Of a stretch of DNA of 64,000 bases, positions 33,800 to 43,799 are shown piece by piece. This stretch comes from Shewanella sp. c952 (lineage in GTDB: Bacteria; Pseudomonadota; Gammaproteobacteria; Enterobacterales; Shewanellaceae). The notes under the pieces are model-generated. The model saw only the letters and a program-made list of their open reading frames with translations. It made no database searches and was not told where the DNA came from. The translations under genes and the position numbers were made by a program. The number at the start of each line of letters is the position of its first letter. Position 1 is the first letter of the stretch. The stretch lies in contig NZ_BPEW01000008.1 in NCBI RefSeq assembly GCF_019654975.1, forward strand, positions 91,434-155,433, in the 5' to 3' direction.

Positions 33800-36415
33800 A
33801 TGAAACTAAAAAATAAAAACAAGCTAGGGATTAGCTCTTTGAGTTTGGCCATCACGATGGCGCTTTCGGGATTAGCTACATCAGCATTGGCGGCTGAAGA
33901 AGAGACTGCGGATCTATCCAATGTTGAAAAAATTGCGGTTGTTGGTTCACGCGCCGCACCGCGTTCAATGGGTGACTCTCCGGTCCCGATAGATATTATT
34001 GGTGCAGATGAGATAAAGAAGTCGGGTAATTCTGACATGCTAGAAATTCTGAAAGGGACAGTGCCTTCTTTGAATGTGCACTCTAACCCGATTAGTGATG
34101 CCGCTAGTTTAGTACGCCCTGCAAACTTACGAGGGTTACCTGCTGACAGTACATTGATTCTGTTAAACGGTAAGCGACGTCACCGCTCTTCAGTCATCGC
34201 CTTTTTAGGTGGTGGAATTAACGATGGTGCCCATGGCCCAGATATTTCGGTGATCCCGAGCGCAGCGCTTAAACAGGTTGAAGTGCTGCGTGATGGCGCA
34301 GCGGCGCAATATGGCTCTGATGCGATTGCAGGCGTGATTAACTTTGTGCTTAAAGATGATGCTCAAGGTGGTTCAATTGAAGCAAAGGCGGGTGAGTATT
34401 ATGAAGGTGACGGCACTACTACAGAGATAAACGGTAATGTTGGCATGCCGCTGACAAAGGATGGCTTTGTTAATTTAAGCTTCCAGTACAAAAACTCAGA
34501 CCCAACCAGCCGCAGTACTCAACGTCCAGATGCTGCTGCATTTGGTGAAGCTGGTCTAACGGTCGACAATCCTGCACAAGTGTGGGGATCTCCAGAGATA
34601 AAAGATGACATCTCTTTGTTTGCCAATGTAGGTTTAGATCTTGATGATAAATCGCAAGCTTACCTCTTCGGTAACTACTCTGAGCGTGATGTAAAAGGCG
34701 GCTTCTATTATCGAAACCCTCATAACCGTCCAGGTGTTTACTCTAATGATGATGGCGCAACTTTACTGGTTGGTGATTTGACTCCTGGACCTGTTGGTCA
34801 AGTCAACGAAGGTTTGGGTATGGGCGATGGAATTAGCTGCCCTACTATTAATATCACCTCGGCAAATGTCACCACTCAACAAGACTATATTGATGGTGTT
34901 CAAAATAACCCTAACTGTTTTGCTTTTAATGAAATGGAAGGTTTGGCAGCAGGGTTTACCCCTAACTTTGGTGGCAACATTGTTGATGCTTCGATTGTTG
35001 CGGGTACCAAAGGTGAATTTGAAATTGAATGGTTAGAGGGGGTGCTTTACGATTTTAGTGGCTCATTTGGGCAAAATGCTTCTAGCTATATGATCTATAA
35101 CACCCTAAACGCTTCAATGGGACCTGATTCTCCTCGTGATTTTAACCCAGGTAAATACACTCAAACTGAGTGGAACTTTAATGCTGACTTCGTCAAATTC
35201 GTCGACTGGGGTATGGCTGATGATGTCAGTTTAGCCGGTGGTTTAGAGTGGCATGAAGAGACGTTTGAGGTGACTGCGGGTGATGAACCATCATTTAAAG
35301 TTGGGCCTTTAACATCGCAAGGCTTTGGTATTGGTTCAAACGGTTTCCCAGGTTTTCAACCATCTGCAGCGGGTGAATATACCCGTCGTAACGCAGCGGC
35401 TTATATAGATGCTAGTCTGCCTATTACGGACTCGTTGCTTGCCGAGCTTGCAGTACGTTATGAAGACTATGAGACATTTGGTTCAACGGTTAACTATAAA
35501 ATAGCGGCTAACTACAGCATTTTGGATGAGTGGGCGGTACGAGGTTCATTTAACACTGGCTTTAGAGCGCCGACAGTTGGGCAAGCCAATGTGAGTAATG
35601 TACAAACTAACCTGTCAGATGGTGTATTAGTTGATTCGGCACTATTACCGCCAACTAACCCTATTTCTGTTCAGTTGGGTGGCACCGAGCTTTCTCCTGA
35701 AGAATCGCAAAGCTTTACCTTTGGTACGATTTATACTCAAGGTGATTTCTTCATGACGGTTGATTACTACAACATTCAGGTTGAAGACCGCATCAGTCAG
35801 TCAGATAAAATTAGTTTAACCGATGCCGATAAAGCAGCTTTAAAGGCTGCAGGCGTGCCTAACGTTGATGGGCTAAGCCAAGTTAGTTTTTTCACTAACG
35901 ATTTTGATACAACGACTCAAGGCGTGGATGTTGTTGCTAACTATACTGCAGAACTGCTAGCTGGAGATTCTAGCTTCTCGCTTGCCTATAACTGGAACGA
36001 AACAGAAGTTGATCGTTTTTCTGATATCACTGGTGATTTCAAGGTTCAACGTTTAGAGAACGACCTGCCTAAGCACAGAGCAACGTTCACTTGGGGACAG
36101 GGCTGGGATAGCTTTGGCCTATTTACCCGAGTCAATTACTTTGGTGAATACCAAGGCGTGCATGTTGACTATGATGCGACAGTTGTTACTGGCAGCGCGG
36201 CCGTGACTGTTGATATGGAGTTTAGTTACTTCATTAATGATTCGTTTACTTTAGCAATCGGTGCTCAGAATTTGCTTGATCAGCAAGCTGAAAAGTTGGA
36301 TTTTGAGAAAAACTCTGGCATTCCAAATAACAACTGGGGTGGCCAGTATTATGAAACCTCACCGTTTGGCTTTAATGGTGGTTACTACTACGTGAAGGGA
36401 ACTTATAACTTCTAG
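33800..36415 (+). CDS. Large TonB-dependent receptor, substrate unknown
   Basis: This 871-residue outer-membrane receptor has a signal peptide (hydrophobic core ISSLSLAITMALSGLATSALA), a TonB-box-like VEKIAVVGSRA, a plug (SDMLEILKGTVPSLNVHSNPISDAASLVRPANLRGLPADSTLILLNGKRRHRSS...VEVLRDGAAAQYGSDAIAGVINFVL) and a barrel ending in GTYNF. The ADSTLILLNGKRRHRS signature defines a common Shewanella/Alteromonas receptor group for which the ligand is usually not known. No partner transporter or enzyme adjoins it, so the substrate cannot be inferred. It is divergent from the sigma-54 activator, which leaves room for joint regulation. Confidence 0.88.
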   Translation: MKLKNKNKLGISSLSLAITMALSGLATSALAAEEETADLSNVEKIAVVGSRAAPRSMGDSPVPIDIIGADEIKKSGNSDMLEILKGTVPSLNVHSNPISDAASLVRPANLRGLPADSTLILLNGKRRHRSSVIAFLGGGINDGAHGPDISVIPSAALKQVEVLRDGAAAQYGSDAIAGVINFVLKDDAQGGSIEAKAGEYYEGDGTTTEINGNVGMPLTKDGFVNLSFQYKNSDPTSRSTQRPDAAAFGEAGLTVDNPAQVWGSPEIKDDISLFANVGLDLDDKSQAYLFGNYSERDVKGGFYYRNPHNRPGVYSNDDGATLLVGDLTPGPVGQVNEGLGMGDGISCPTINITSANVTTQQDYIDGVQNNPNCFAFNEMEGLAAGFTPNFGGNIVDASIVAGTKGEFEIEWLEGVLYDFSGSFGQNASSYMIYNTLNASMGPDSPRDFNPGKYTQTEWNFNADFVKFVDWGMADDVSLAGGLEWHEETFEVTAGDEPSFKVGPLTSQGFGIGSNGFPGFQPSAAGEYTRRNAAAYIDASLPITDSLLAELAVRYEDYETFGSTVNYKIAANYSILDEWAVRGSFNTGFRAPTVGQANVSNVQTNLSDGVLVDSALLPPTNPISVQLGGTELSPEESQSFTFGTIYTQGDFFMTVDYYNIQVEDRISQSDKISLTDADKAALKAAGVPNVDGLSQVSFFTNDFDTTTQGVDVVANYTAELLAGDSSFSLAYNWNETEVDRFSDITGDFKVQRLENDLPKHRATFTWGQGWDSFGLFTRVNYFGEYQGVHVDYDATVVTGSAAVTVDMEFSYFINDSFTLAIGAQNLLDQQAEKLDFEKNSGIPNNNWGGQYYETSPFGFNGGYYYVKGTYNF

Positions 36416-36458
36416 GTTTTATAAAGATAAACGATATAACCTTGCGATTGACCTTTAT

Positions 36459-36487
36459 AGCCTTGTCTTCTGACAAGGCTTTTTTTG
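36459..36487 (+). terminator. Rho-independent terminator after the receptor gene
   Basis: AGCCTTGTC (36459-36467) and GACAAGGCT (36472-36480) form a 9-bp stem with a 4-base loop followed by seven T. Confidence 0.9.
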
Positions 36488-36585
36488 CTGGAGCATAACA
36501 CCAGCTTAGAGTATTTAGGGCAGTTAAGCGTTTATTAAGTTAAAATGGTAATCAGTTGAGTTTTTACTGAGTTTTGAGCCTAATT

Positions 36586-36963
36586 ATGGAATACGATTTT
36601 TTGCGCAATACAATAACCGGCACTGCATTTGCGCGGTTTAGTATGGATCATGAGGCATTAGGTTTTTGGTTGTCGGAAGAGCTAGGTGATAATGCCGAGA
36701 AACATGTTGAGATCTGTCAGCATATTGAAAAATTACAAGCTAGCCATTTAAGTGATTGGCGCCTCGTCGGGAAGGCACTCTCTATTGAGCTAGACCGCGA
36801 GCAAGCTAGAATTTTTGCTAATAATATCGCCGAAGGTGACTGTGATGATGTTGAGATGGATGAGTCGATGTCATTTTACGATGGTGAGTCAGAAGCTTTT
36901 TGCGGACTAGAAGACTTTTACGATGTATTGATTAATTGGCGCAAGTTTTTAGATGAACGCTAA
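36586..36963 (+). CDS. yacL: YacL family protein (UPF0231)
   Basis: From the ATG at 36586 the protein has 125 residues and reads as a YacL homologue: MEYDFLRNTITGTAFARFSM at the start, and MDESMSFYDGESEAFCGLEDFYDVLINWRKFL at the end, where E. coli YacL has [30 protein letters not shown]. It is a small acidic cytoplasmic protein without known function. It appears monocistronic, with a terminator shared with the convergent narP gene. Confidence 0.9.
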   Translation: MEYDFLRNTITGTAFARFSMDHEALGFWLSEELGDNAEKHVEICQHIEKLQASHLSDWRLVGKALSIELDREQARIFANNIAEGDCDDVEMDESMSFYDGESEAFCGLEDFYDVLINWRKFLDER

Positions 36964-36992
36964 TGATGTAATTGATGTCAGTTAAGTATTGA

Positions 36993-37016
36993 AAAAGGCA
37001 GCCTAGGCTGCCTTTT
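36993..37016. terminator. Bidirectional terminator between yacL and narP
   Basis: AAAAGGCAGCC (36993-37003) and GGCTGCCTTTT (37006-37016) form an 11-bp stem with a minimal 2-base loop between convergent genes. Confidence 0.85.
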
Positions 37017-37039
37017 ATTGTTTAGTTTTGGATAGATAA

Positions 37040-37669
37040 TTACTGGTTAAGGTATCTAACGGCCATCTCGGTACGAGACTTTGCGTTTGCTTTACGCAGT
37101 AAGTTCTTCACATGCACCTTAACGGTACCTTCACTAATATGCAGCTGCTCAGCAACGACGCGATTGCTTTGGCCTTCTGCTAGGTGTTGCAGAATTTCAA
37201 GCTCTCTTGGCGTGAGATTCTCAATCCATTCTTGCTCATTGACCGAACTATTTAGCTCCGACAAGTACTCTTTGACATTATCGCTAATAATACGGTGACC
37301 AAGCATGGCATTTTTAAGCATATCGAGCAGTAGATCTGGCTCGGTGTCTTTTAGTAGATATCCATCTGCACCCGCCCTTACCAGTCGAATCACATCTTGC
37401 TTAGCGTCAGATACCGTTAAAATGACGATGCGAGAGGTAACTCCCTCTTGTCGCAGTGCATTGAGTGTATCTAAGCCTGTCATCCCTTTCATATTCAAAT
37501 CAAGTAATACGATATCAGGTTCATTTTCAGCGATTGCTGAAAGCGCATCTAGTCCACTTCCTGCTTCACCAAACAGAGTGAAATCTGAATCTGATGTAAT
37601 AAGCTGACAGATCCCACGACGTAATAATGGATGATCGTCAATAACGAGCACTGAATAAGGCTTACCCAT
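37040..37669 (-). CDS. narP: NarP, nitrate/nitrite response regulator
   Basis: This 209-residue regulator has a receiver domain (DDHPLLRRGICQLI, phospho-acceptor Asp in IVLLDLNMKGMTG near residue 57, Lys in YLLKDTEPD) and a C-terminal LuxR-type helix-turn-helix (LTPRELEILQHLAEGQSNRVVAEQLHISEGTVKVHVKNLLRKANAKSRTEMAV). It matches NarP/NarL closely. It is downstream of narQ in the same operon and close to nrfA, whose promoter carries a 7-2-7 heptamer pair, the site type bound by NarP. Confidence 0.93.
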   Translation of the reverse strand: MGKPYSVLVIDDHPLLRRGICQLITSDSDFTLFGEAGSGLDALSAIAENEPDIVLLDLNMKGMTGLDTLNALRQEGVTSRIVILTVSDAKQDVIRLVRAGADGYLLKDTEPDLLLDMLKNAMLGHRIISDNVKEYLSELNSSVNEQEWIENLTPRELEILQHLAEGQSNRVVAEQLHISEGTVKVHVKNLLRKANAKSRTEMAVRYLNQ

Positions 37670-37756
37670 TTAAAGGCCTCCTGCTGAGGTAAATTTGTAA
37701 TTCGAAAAAATATGCATCTGTTTTGCCTTATGTGCCTGTTTTATTTATCAATAGTT

Positions 37757-39460
37757 CTATACAGGTTCTTGTTGAGGCGGGAAGGTTAAGGTCACCGTGG
37801 CGCCACCTTCCTCATTTTGATTAAATTCTACCACACCTGAGAGGCGACTGGCGCGTTCATGCATGATCCCTAAGCCAAAATGTTGGTCTCTCTCTTTAAG
37901 TTTTTCGATGCCCACCCCATCATCACTGATATCGATAATCACTTTTTCATCACTGATCTTCTGACAACTAATGTGAATATGTTTTGCTTTGGCATGCTTT
38001 ACTGCATTAAGCGTCGCTTCTCGGGTGAGTTGCAGGATATGAATATGCTGATGTGCACCGAGCAATTGCACCGGAAGCTTATAGTCTAGGGTTATTTCGG
38101 CATCAGTCTGACCACGAAGCTGCTCTATCATGGCCTCAATAGCATGGCCGAGGTTAGGATCTTTAATGGTCAGTCTGAAGGTTGATAGTAATTCCCTGAG
38201 CTGGACATAGGCGGTATTAACCCCTTCGTTTATCTCTTGTAACTGCTCGGCAGCGCGAGGGCTTTTTGAGGTTTTATCTAGCTCTTTAGAAAGCAGGTTA
38301 ACTTGTATTTTCAAGAAGGATAGTAATTGGCCTAATGAGTCATGCAGTTCGCGAGCGATCACGCCGCGCTCCTCCATCAGTGCGAGCTGTTGTCTCTGCT
38401 CTCCAGCATTATAGGTGACCATTGAGCGAGCAAGCATGATGGCAAAATTGCTATAAAGCGCAGTGGAGAAAGGTTGCTGTGAGATCACTTCCAAATAGCC
38501 TAAATTATTTTGTTCGAACTGCAGCGCAAACTTTTGCGTGGTTTTAACATCGCGCGGCCACTCCCCTTGTGCATCGATAATATATTGCACTTGCTCATCT
38601 TCCACGACGACTAATCTTAAATTGATATCGGGATCATGGCTTTGCAGCTGATTTATTGCATCAGTTAGTGTACTAATGTCTAATTTACTTGAATGCAACA
38701 TCACCACATTATCGTAGAGTAATTTTAATTCGTTGTTAGCGCGGGTGAGGGCAATTGTCTTTTCTTGGACTTGCGATTCCAGTCCTTGATAAACACTGGC
38801 AAGCTTTTTAACCGTGGTATCGAGTGCGCTACTTAATGCACTCAATTCGATATACTCTGTTTTAGGCATATCTACATTAAAATTACCTTGTGAGATTGTA
38901 TCAGCAGCCTGCATCAATTGTTGCAAAGGTTTAACAACTTTGCGTTTGGCTATTCTGACGGTGACAAAGGCAATGAGTAACATTATTGCCAAACCGGTTA
39001 TTTGACTAATGGCGAGCATTTTAAGTTTGAAGGCTGCGTGTTGCTCAGTCTCTAGTACAAATAGATCAATGGTGTCGACAAAGTCTTTCAGCGCTGCGGC
39101 GTATAACCGAGAGTTCTCGGACTCAATGTAATAGCGCATAATTTGCCACTTATCGATGACAGCTAAGTATTTGTCTTTAAGATCTTGTGGAGTGTACCAA
39201 GTTAGGGATGTTCTAAGTGCTTGAGAATTTAATGTATTTTCAAACTCTGTTATTTTATCTGATGCTGACTCACTACCTGAATTGGCATAAAACATAAGCC
39301 GATAACTTTGCATTCGCAGTGAGCCTGATGCATTTATCGCCCTAGCATCGCCTAAGCTATACGAAAGGTTAACAATAGCAAAAATGGCAAGTCCACTAGA
39401 TAGTAATATCAGTGTCAACATGAATCCCCATATTGCGGAGGTAAGTCTGCCTTTTTTCAT
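37757..39460 (-). CDS. narQ: NarQ, nitrate/nitrite sensor histidine kinase
   Basis: This 567-residue kinase has two transmembrane helices (about 10-32 and 148-168) around a periplasmic helical sensor. The nitrate-binding P-box, INASGSLRMQSYRL (about 41-54), is intact. HAMP (about 170-220), a signalling helix, a degenerate GAF-like region and the HPK7-type transmitter follow: H-box MEERGVIARELHDSLGQLLSF with the phospho-acceptor His near 372, and the ATPase end DISDDGVGI...HFGLGIMHERA. It phosphorylates NarP in response to nitrate or nitrite. The first gene of narQP, divergent from nrfA. Confidence 0.92.
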   Translation of the reverse strand: MKKGRLTSAIWGFMLTLILLSSGLAIFAIVNLSYSLGDARAINASGSLRMQSYRLMFYANSGSESASDKITEFENTLNSQALRTSLTWYTPQDLKDKYLAVIDKWQIMRYYIESENSRLYAAALKDFVDTIDLFVLETEQHAAFKLKMLAISQITGLAIMLLIAFVTVRIAKRKVVKPLQQLMQAADTISQGNFNVDMPKTEYIELSALSSALDTTVKKLASVYQGLESQVQEKTIALTRANNELKLLYDNVVMLHSSKLDISTLTDAINQLQSHDPDINLRLVVVEDEQVQYIIDAQGEWPRDVKTTQKFALQFEQNNLGYLEVISQQPFSTALYSNFAIMLARSMVTYNAGEQRQQLALMEERGVIARELHDSLGQLLSFLKIQVNLLSKELDKTSKSPRAAEQLQEINEGVNTAYVQLRELLSTFRLTIKDPNLGHAIEAMIEQLRGQTDAEITLDYKLPVQLLGAHQHIHILQLTREATLNAVKHAKAKHIHISCQKISDEKVIIDISDDGVGIEKLKERDQHFGLGIMHERASRLSGVVEFNQNEEGGATVTLTFPPQQEPV

Positions 39461-39579
39461 TCAAAAACTCTCAATTATTGGGTTTATGTGCTATTCGTTT
39501 ATAGCGGTTCTACATTAGTGGTTGATTGAATACATTAACAAAAACGTAAAAGTGTGAGCAACAACACGTTCACATGTTG

Positions 39580-39619
39580 ATCTAACGCAAGTTTTCCATG
39601 GGATACTCCATAAGGGGTA
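39580..39619 (+). promoter_or_regulatory. nrfA regulatory region: NarP heptamer pair and FNR-like half-match
   Basis: TACTCCA-TA-AGGGGTA (39604-39619) is a 7-2-7 inverted heptamer pair fitting the NarL/NarP consensus TACYYMT at 6 of 7 and 7 of 7 positions. About 12 bp upstream, TTGATCTAACGCAA (roughly 39577-39590) resembles the FNR site TTGATNNNNATCAA, with a poor right half. Both lie in the 240-bp divergent region between narQ and nrfA, 80-125 bp before the nrfA start. Confidence 0.6.
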
Positions 39620-39700
39620 TGTTTTTGTTTTGAATAAGAGTCTAACTTCAACCTTGCAATAGGTGGGGCTAAAAATATTATAAAGTAATATGGAGATGAG

Positions 39701-41104
39701 ATGGTGAGAACATTAACTAAAAAGACTTTTGCACTAAGTGCAATGGTTGTTGCTAGCTTACTAGCTGGTAGCACATTCGCAAGTGATAAAACTGAACCTC
39801 GTAACGAAGTTTACAAAGATAAGTTCAAAAATCAATATGAGACCTGGCATGACACTTCAGAAAGTAAAGAAGTTGTTGATATGCTTGAGCAAGTGCCAAG
39901 CCTAGTTGTCCTTTGGGCAGGTTACGGTTTTGCTAAAGACTATAACGCTCCTCGTGGTCATATGTACGTGGTTACGGACTTAAGAAACACGTTACGTACA
40001 GGTGCTCCCAAGTCAGCTGAAGACGGTCCAATGCCAATGGCATGTTGGTCTTGTAAGAGCCCTGACGTACCTCGTATGATCGAAGAGCAAGGTGAAGATG
40101 GTTACTTCACTGGCAAGTGGGCTAAAGGCGGTCCTGAGATCGTTAACGCTCTTGGCTGTGCTGATTGTCACGTAAAAGGTTCTTCTAAGTTACGTATGTC
40201 TCGTCCATTCGCTGAACGCGCAATGGAAACACTTGGTACTCCATTTGATAAAGCGTCTAAGAAAGACAAACAGTCAATGGTATGTGGTCAGTGTCACGTA
40301 GAGTACTACTTCGAGAAGACTAAAGATAAGAAAGGCTTTGTTAAATTCCCTTGGGATATGGGCACCACTGTTGAACAGATGGAAGCTTACTATGACAACA
40401 TGGAATTCTCTGACTGGACTCACGCCGTTTCTAAAACACCAATGCTTAAAGCACAGCATCCTGGTTATGAAACTTGGCAGTTAGGTGTACACGGTAAGAA
40501 CAACGTAAGTTGTACTGACTGTCACATGCCTAAAGTTAAGAGTGACAAAGGCCGTAAGTTTACCGATCACAAAGTGGGTAACCCATTCGATCGCTTTGAA
40601 GAAACTTGTGCAACTTGTCACGAGCAAAGCAAAGAGTTCATGGTTAACCTAACTGAAGAACGTAAGCATAAAGTTGCTGACCTTAAAGCTCGCGCTGAAG
40701 CTCAGTTGGTTAAAGCTCACTTCGAAGCAAAAGCTGCTTGGGATGCGGGTGCTACTGAAACTGAAATGAAGCCTATCCTTATGGATATCCGTCATTCACA
40801 ATGGCGCTGGGACTACGCAACTGCATCACACGGTGTTGCTGCTCACGCTGCTGATGAAGCGCTTCGTGTACTAGGTACTGCGGTAGACAAAGCTGCTGAT
40901 GCTCGCATCAAGCTTGCTCAACTGCTAGCTGCTAAAGGTGTTAAGCAACCAATTGCTTACCCTGACACTTCTACCAAAGCTAAAGCTCAAGCTGCTCTAG
41001 GTATGGATATGAAGAAGCTGAATGCTGATAAAGCTGAATTCAAGAAGACTATATTACCTAAGTGGGATGCTGAAGCTGAAAAGCGTGAAGCGACTTACAA
41101 GTAA
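39701..41104 (+). CDS. nrfA: NrfA, ammonia-forming cytochrome c nitrite reductase (c552)
   Basis: This 467-residue periplasmic enzyme reduces nitrite to ammonium with six electrons. A signal peptide ([20 protein letters not shown]) is followed by the unusual catalytic haem site CWSCK (near residue 115) and four normal CxxCH sites: CADCH, CGQCH, CTDCH, CATCH. Active-site surroundings such as the [15 protein letters not shown] segment are conserved. Codon use is strongly biased toward a few codons, as in highly expressed genes. It is monocistronic here (no nrfBCD); in Shewanella the quinol-oxidising partner is normally CymA, encoded elsewhere. TGGAGA precedes the ATG. Confidence 0.97.
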   Translation: MVRTLTKKTFALSAMVVASLLAGSTFASDKTEPRNEVYKDKFKNQYETWHDTSESKEVVDMLEQVPSLVVLWAGYGFAKDYNAPRGHMYVVTDLRNTLRTGAPKSAEDGPMPMACWSCKSPDVPRMIEEQGEDGYFTGKWAKGGPEIVNALGCADCHVKGSSKLRMSRPFAERAMETLGTPFDKASKKDKQSMVCGQCHVEYYFEKTKDKKGFVKFPWDMGTTVEQMEAYYDNMEFSDWTHAVSKTPMLKAQHPGYETWQLGVHGKNNVSCTDCHMPKVKSDKGRKFTDHKVGNPFDRFEETCATCHEQSKEFMVNLTEERKHKVADLKARAEAQLVKAHFEAKAAWDAGATETEMKPILMDIRHSQWRWDYATASHGVAAHAADEALRVLGTAVDKAADARIKLAQLLAAKGVKQPIAYPDTSTKAKAQAALGMDMKKLNADKAEFKKTILPKWDAEAEKREATYK

Positions 41105-41146
41105 TAGCTAATATGTAGCTAAGTTTTCTATACATAGCTCTATTGT

Positions 41147-41177
41147 AAAAAAGCCCTCATTATGAGGGCTTTTTTTA
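41147..41177. terminator. Bidirectional terminator after nrfA
   Basis: AAGCCCTCAT (41151-41160) and ATGAGGGCTT (41162-41171) form a 10-bp stem flanked by A- and T-tracts, between nrfA and the convergent isochorismatase-like gene. Confidence 0.9.
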
Positions 41178-41202
41178 TGCTTAACGCTTTATATTTGAGT
41201 CG

Positions 41203-41745
41203 TTATTTAATTAATGTCAGTAATGCTTTAAAGCGCTCGCCTATAGCTTCATGTTGCAGTTCGAATAGCAGTGACTCTACATTGGTTTTGAGTGCGCCGT
41301 GTTCCTGCATCATCTCTATACCTAACTGTTTATTCTCGGGCGTTCTCGATGACATGGCATCGACAATTAAGTGTGTTGGATAAGCATTATCGAGAAGGTC
41401 CATACAGGTCTGGTAGACACAAACATGAGTTTCTATACCTGCTACCAATATATGTTTCTGTCCCATCGCTGATAGCTTTGCTCGGAATTTAGGGCATTGC
41501 CAACCACTAAAGTGCTGCTTTGCAATTGGCTCAGTGGTTTGTATTAACTCGGTGGCTAACACGTCTGTTGTTGCACCAAGTTTATCCGGTAGCTGCTCTA
41601 GCCATAAAATAGGTATGTCGAATAGCTGCACCCCTTTTATCAATATGGTCAGTTTTTGGTGTAGTGCTTCACTCTGATGCATCACTCGAGCAAGTTGCCC
41701 TTGCACGTCCACAACAACTAATACGCAATCTTCAGGTTTCAACAT
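41203..41745 (-). CDS. Isochorismatase-family hydrolase (YcaC-like)
   Basis: This 180-residue cytoplasmic protein has the isochorismatase/nicotinamidase fold. The catalytic triad is readable: Asp in VLVVVDVQGQLA (near residue 12), a Lys in the middle, and the nucleophile Cys in VAGIETHVCVYQTCMDLL (near 109), where a cis-peptide precedes the T-H-V-C-V turn. Members hydrolyse amides or ethers of small molecules; the substrate here is unknown. An AAGGACC precedes the ATG. It is a single gene without functional context. Confidence 0.85.
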   Translation of the reverse strand: MLKPEDCVLVVVDVQGQLARVMHQSEALHQKLTILIKGVQLFDIPILWLEQLPDKLGATTDVLATELIQTTEPIAKQHFSGWQCPKFRAKLSAMGQKHILVAGIETHVCVYQTCMDLLDNAYPTHLIVDAMSSRTPENKQLGIEMMQEHGALKTNVESLLFELQHEAIGERFKALLTLIK

Positions 41746-41837
41746 TCAAGGTCCTTGGTACTTGTGGATTATTTGCACTAGTACAACTCAAATCCGTGCC
41801 GTAGCCAATAGGCGATAAGTCTAAGCCGTAATGACTG

Positions 41838-41884
41838 TGCATTATGGCAGTGCAGTCGCTGCATAAATGCACTCTATTGGTGCG
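41838..41884 (+). promoter_or_regulatory. Two NtrC-like enhancer sites upstream of glnK-amtB
   Basis: TGCACTCTATTGGTGCG (41868-41884) keeps the GCAC...GGTGC core of the NtrC consensus (12 of 17 positions of TGCACCAAAATGGTGCA). TGCATTATGGCAGTGCA (41838-41854) is a weaker symmetric match (10 of 17). Their centres are 30 bp apart, about three helical turns, as in paired NtrC enhancers. Confidence 0.55.
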
Positions 41885-41933
41885 TTTTTATTCCTTCCGT
41901 TATGAGTATTATTCTCTATCTGTATGTTTTTAA

Positions 41934-42344
<411 letters not shown>

Positions 42345-42356
42345 AGGGGTAGGGAA

Positions 42357-43607
42357 ATGGACGATTTAACTAAACTTGGATTAACAGTAACAGAGCTACG
42401 TTTTGCTCTGGATACTTTTTATTTTTTGATCTCCGGTGCGCTAGTGATGTGGATGGCTGCAGGTTTTGCCATGTTAGAAGCGGGACTTGTTCGCTCGAAG
42501 AACACCACTGAAATCCTAACTAAGAACGTCTGCTTATATTCTATTGCATGCGTAATGTATCTCATTGTGGGTTACAACATTATGTATGTTGATAACGCTG
42601 AGGGAGGTTGGTTACCATCATTTGGTTCATTGATTGGCTCTCAAGCTGATGGGGCGGATCATGCGCTTGAATCTGATTTCTTCTTCCAAGTGGTATTTGT
42701 TGCAACAGCTATGTCGATAGTATCTGGTGCGGTGGCTGAGCGCATGAAACTATGGGCATTCTTGGCATTCTCAGTGTTTATGACAGCGGTTATTTACCCT
42801 GTTGAAGGCTACTGGACTTGGGGTGGCGGCTTCTTATCCGAAGCGGGATTTGTTGATTTTGCGGGAAGTGGCATTGTGCATATGGCCGGTGCAGCAGCGG
42901 CTATCTCTGGGGTATTGTTACTTGGGGCTCGAAAAGGTAAATATGGTGCCAATGGGCAGGTAAACCCTATACCCGGCTCAAACTTACCTATGGCTACCTT
43001 AGGCATGTTTATCTTATGGATGGGCTGGTTTGGTTTTAATGGTGGTTCGCAGTTATTGGTATCAGACGTTGAAAATGCCAGTGCGGTGGCAAAGATTTTT
43101 GTAAACACCAACTCGGCAGCTGCATTTGGCGCTATCTCTGCATTAATTGTTTGTCGACTCATTTGGGGAAAAGCAGATTTGACCATGATCTTAAATGGTG
43201 CTTTGGCGGGCCTTGTGGCGATAACAGCTGACCCATTATCGCCATCATTAGCGATGGCGGGAGTGATAGGCATTGTGGCTGGCGGCGTAGTCATATTTTC
43301 TATTGTGGCGTTTGACCGGGTGCAGATTGACGATCCAGTAGGTGCCATTTCGGTGCATGGCGTAGCAGGGTTGCTGGGATTAATGTTAGTACCTATCTCT
43401 AATGCAGATGCCTCTTTTATGACCCAGCTTTATGGCGCAGCAGTGATATTTGGTTGGGTGTTTATCGCCTCGACTGTTGTTTGGCTTGGCCTTAAGGCCA
43501 CTATGGGGATCCGAGTTACTGAAGAGGAAGAGTATAACGGTATGGATGCATCAGACTGCGGCATTGATGCTTACCCAGAGTTTGTATCGGTTAAGAGTGG
43601 TAGCTAG
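42357..43607 (+). CDS. amtB: AmtB ammonium transporter
   Basis: This 416-residue membrane protein has eleven or so hydrophobic segments and belongs to the Amt/Mep/Rh family. Family signatures include MLEAGLVRSKNTTEILTKN near the N-terminus, the DFAGSGIVHMAGAAAAISG segment with the first pore His, WMGWFGFNGGS, and the second pore region DPVGAISVHGVAGLLG. There is no cleavable signal peptide, unlike E. coli AmtB, so the N-terminus may be retained. Co-transcribed with glnK and followed by a strong terminator. Confidence 0.95.
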   Translation: MDDLTKLGLTVTELRFALDTFYFLISGALVMWMAAGFAMLEAGLVRSKNTTEILTKNVCLYSIACVMYLIVGYNIMYVDNAEGGWLPSFGSLIGSQADGADHALESDFFFQVVFVATAMSIVSGAVAERMKLWAFLAFSVFMTAVIYPVEGYWTWGGGFLSEAGFVDFAGSGIVHMAGAAAAISGVLLLGARKGKYGANGQVNPIPGSNLPMATLGMFILWMGWFGFNGGSQLLVSDVENASAVAKIFVNTNSAAAFGAISALIVCRLIWGKADLTMILNGALAGLVAITADPLSPSLAMAGVIGIVAGGVVIFSIVAFDRVQIDDPVGAISVHGVAGLLGLMLVPISNADASFMTQLYGAAVIFGWVFIASTVVWLGLKATMGIRVTEEEEYNGMDASDCGIDAYPEFVSVKSGS

Positions 43608-43626
43608 AGCTTCACCAAACGAAAAC

Positions 43627-43652
43627 AGCAGAGCTTAGGCTCTGCTTTTTTT
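43627..43652 (+). terminator. Rho-independent terminator after amtB
   Basis: AGCAGAGC (43627-43634) and GCTCTGCT (43639-43646) form an 8-bp stem with a 4-base loop followed by a T-tract, 20 bases after the amtB stop. Confidence 0.88.
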
Positions 43653-43799
43653 ATGGAAAAATGTTTACTCGAAGTGCCGAGAACCAGTTTGTTACAGGTG
43701 ATAAAAAGGGCCGGGATGACGTAAGGCCAATGGATTTGCACGAGTGTTAAGTATAGGATGGAGTTAACGTTATCTTAGGTATTACTTGGTGATGGATTA

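Noticed and set aside
39552..39574. CRP site upstream of nrfA
   Set aside because: TGTGA and TCACA are present but separated by 12 bases instead of 6.
41845..41860. TGGCAGTGCAGTCGCT as the glnK sigma-54 promoter
   Set aside because: Correct GG-N10-GC spacing, but it lies upstream of and overlapping the NtrC-like sites, the wrong geometry; the element at 41948 is better placed.
42809..43348. 179-codon antisense frame in amtB
   Set aside because: Opposite-strand shadow of a conserved membrane protein gene.
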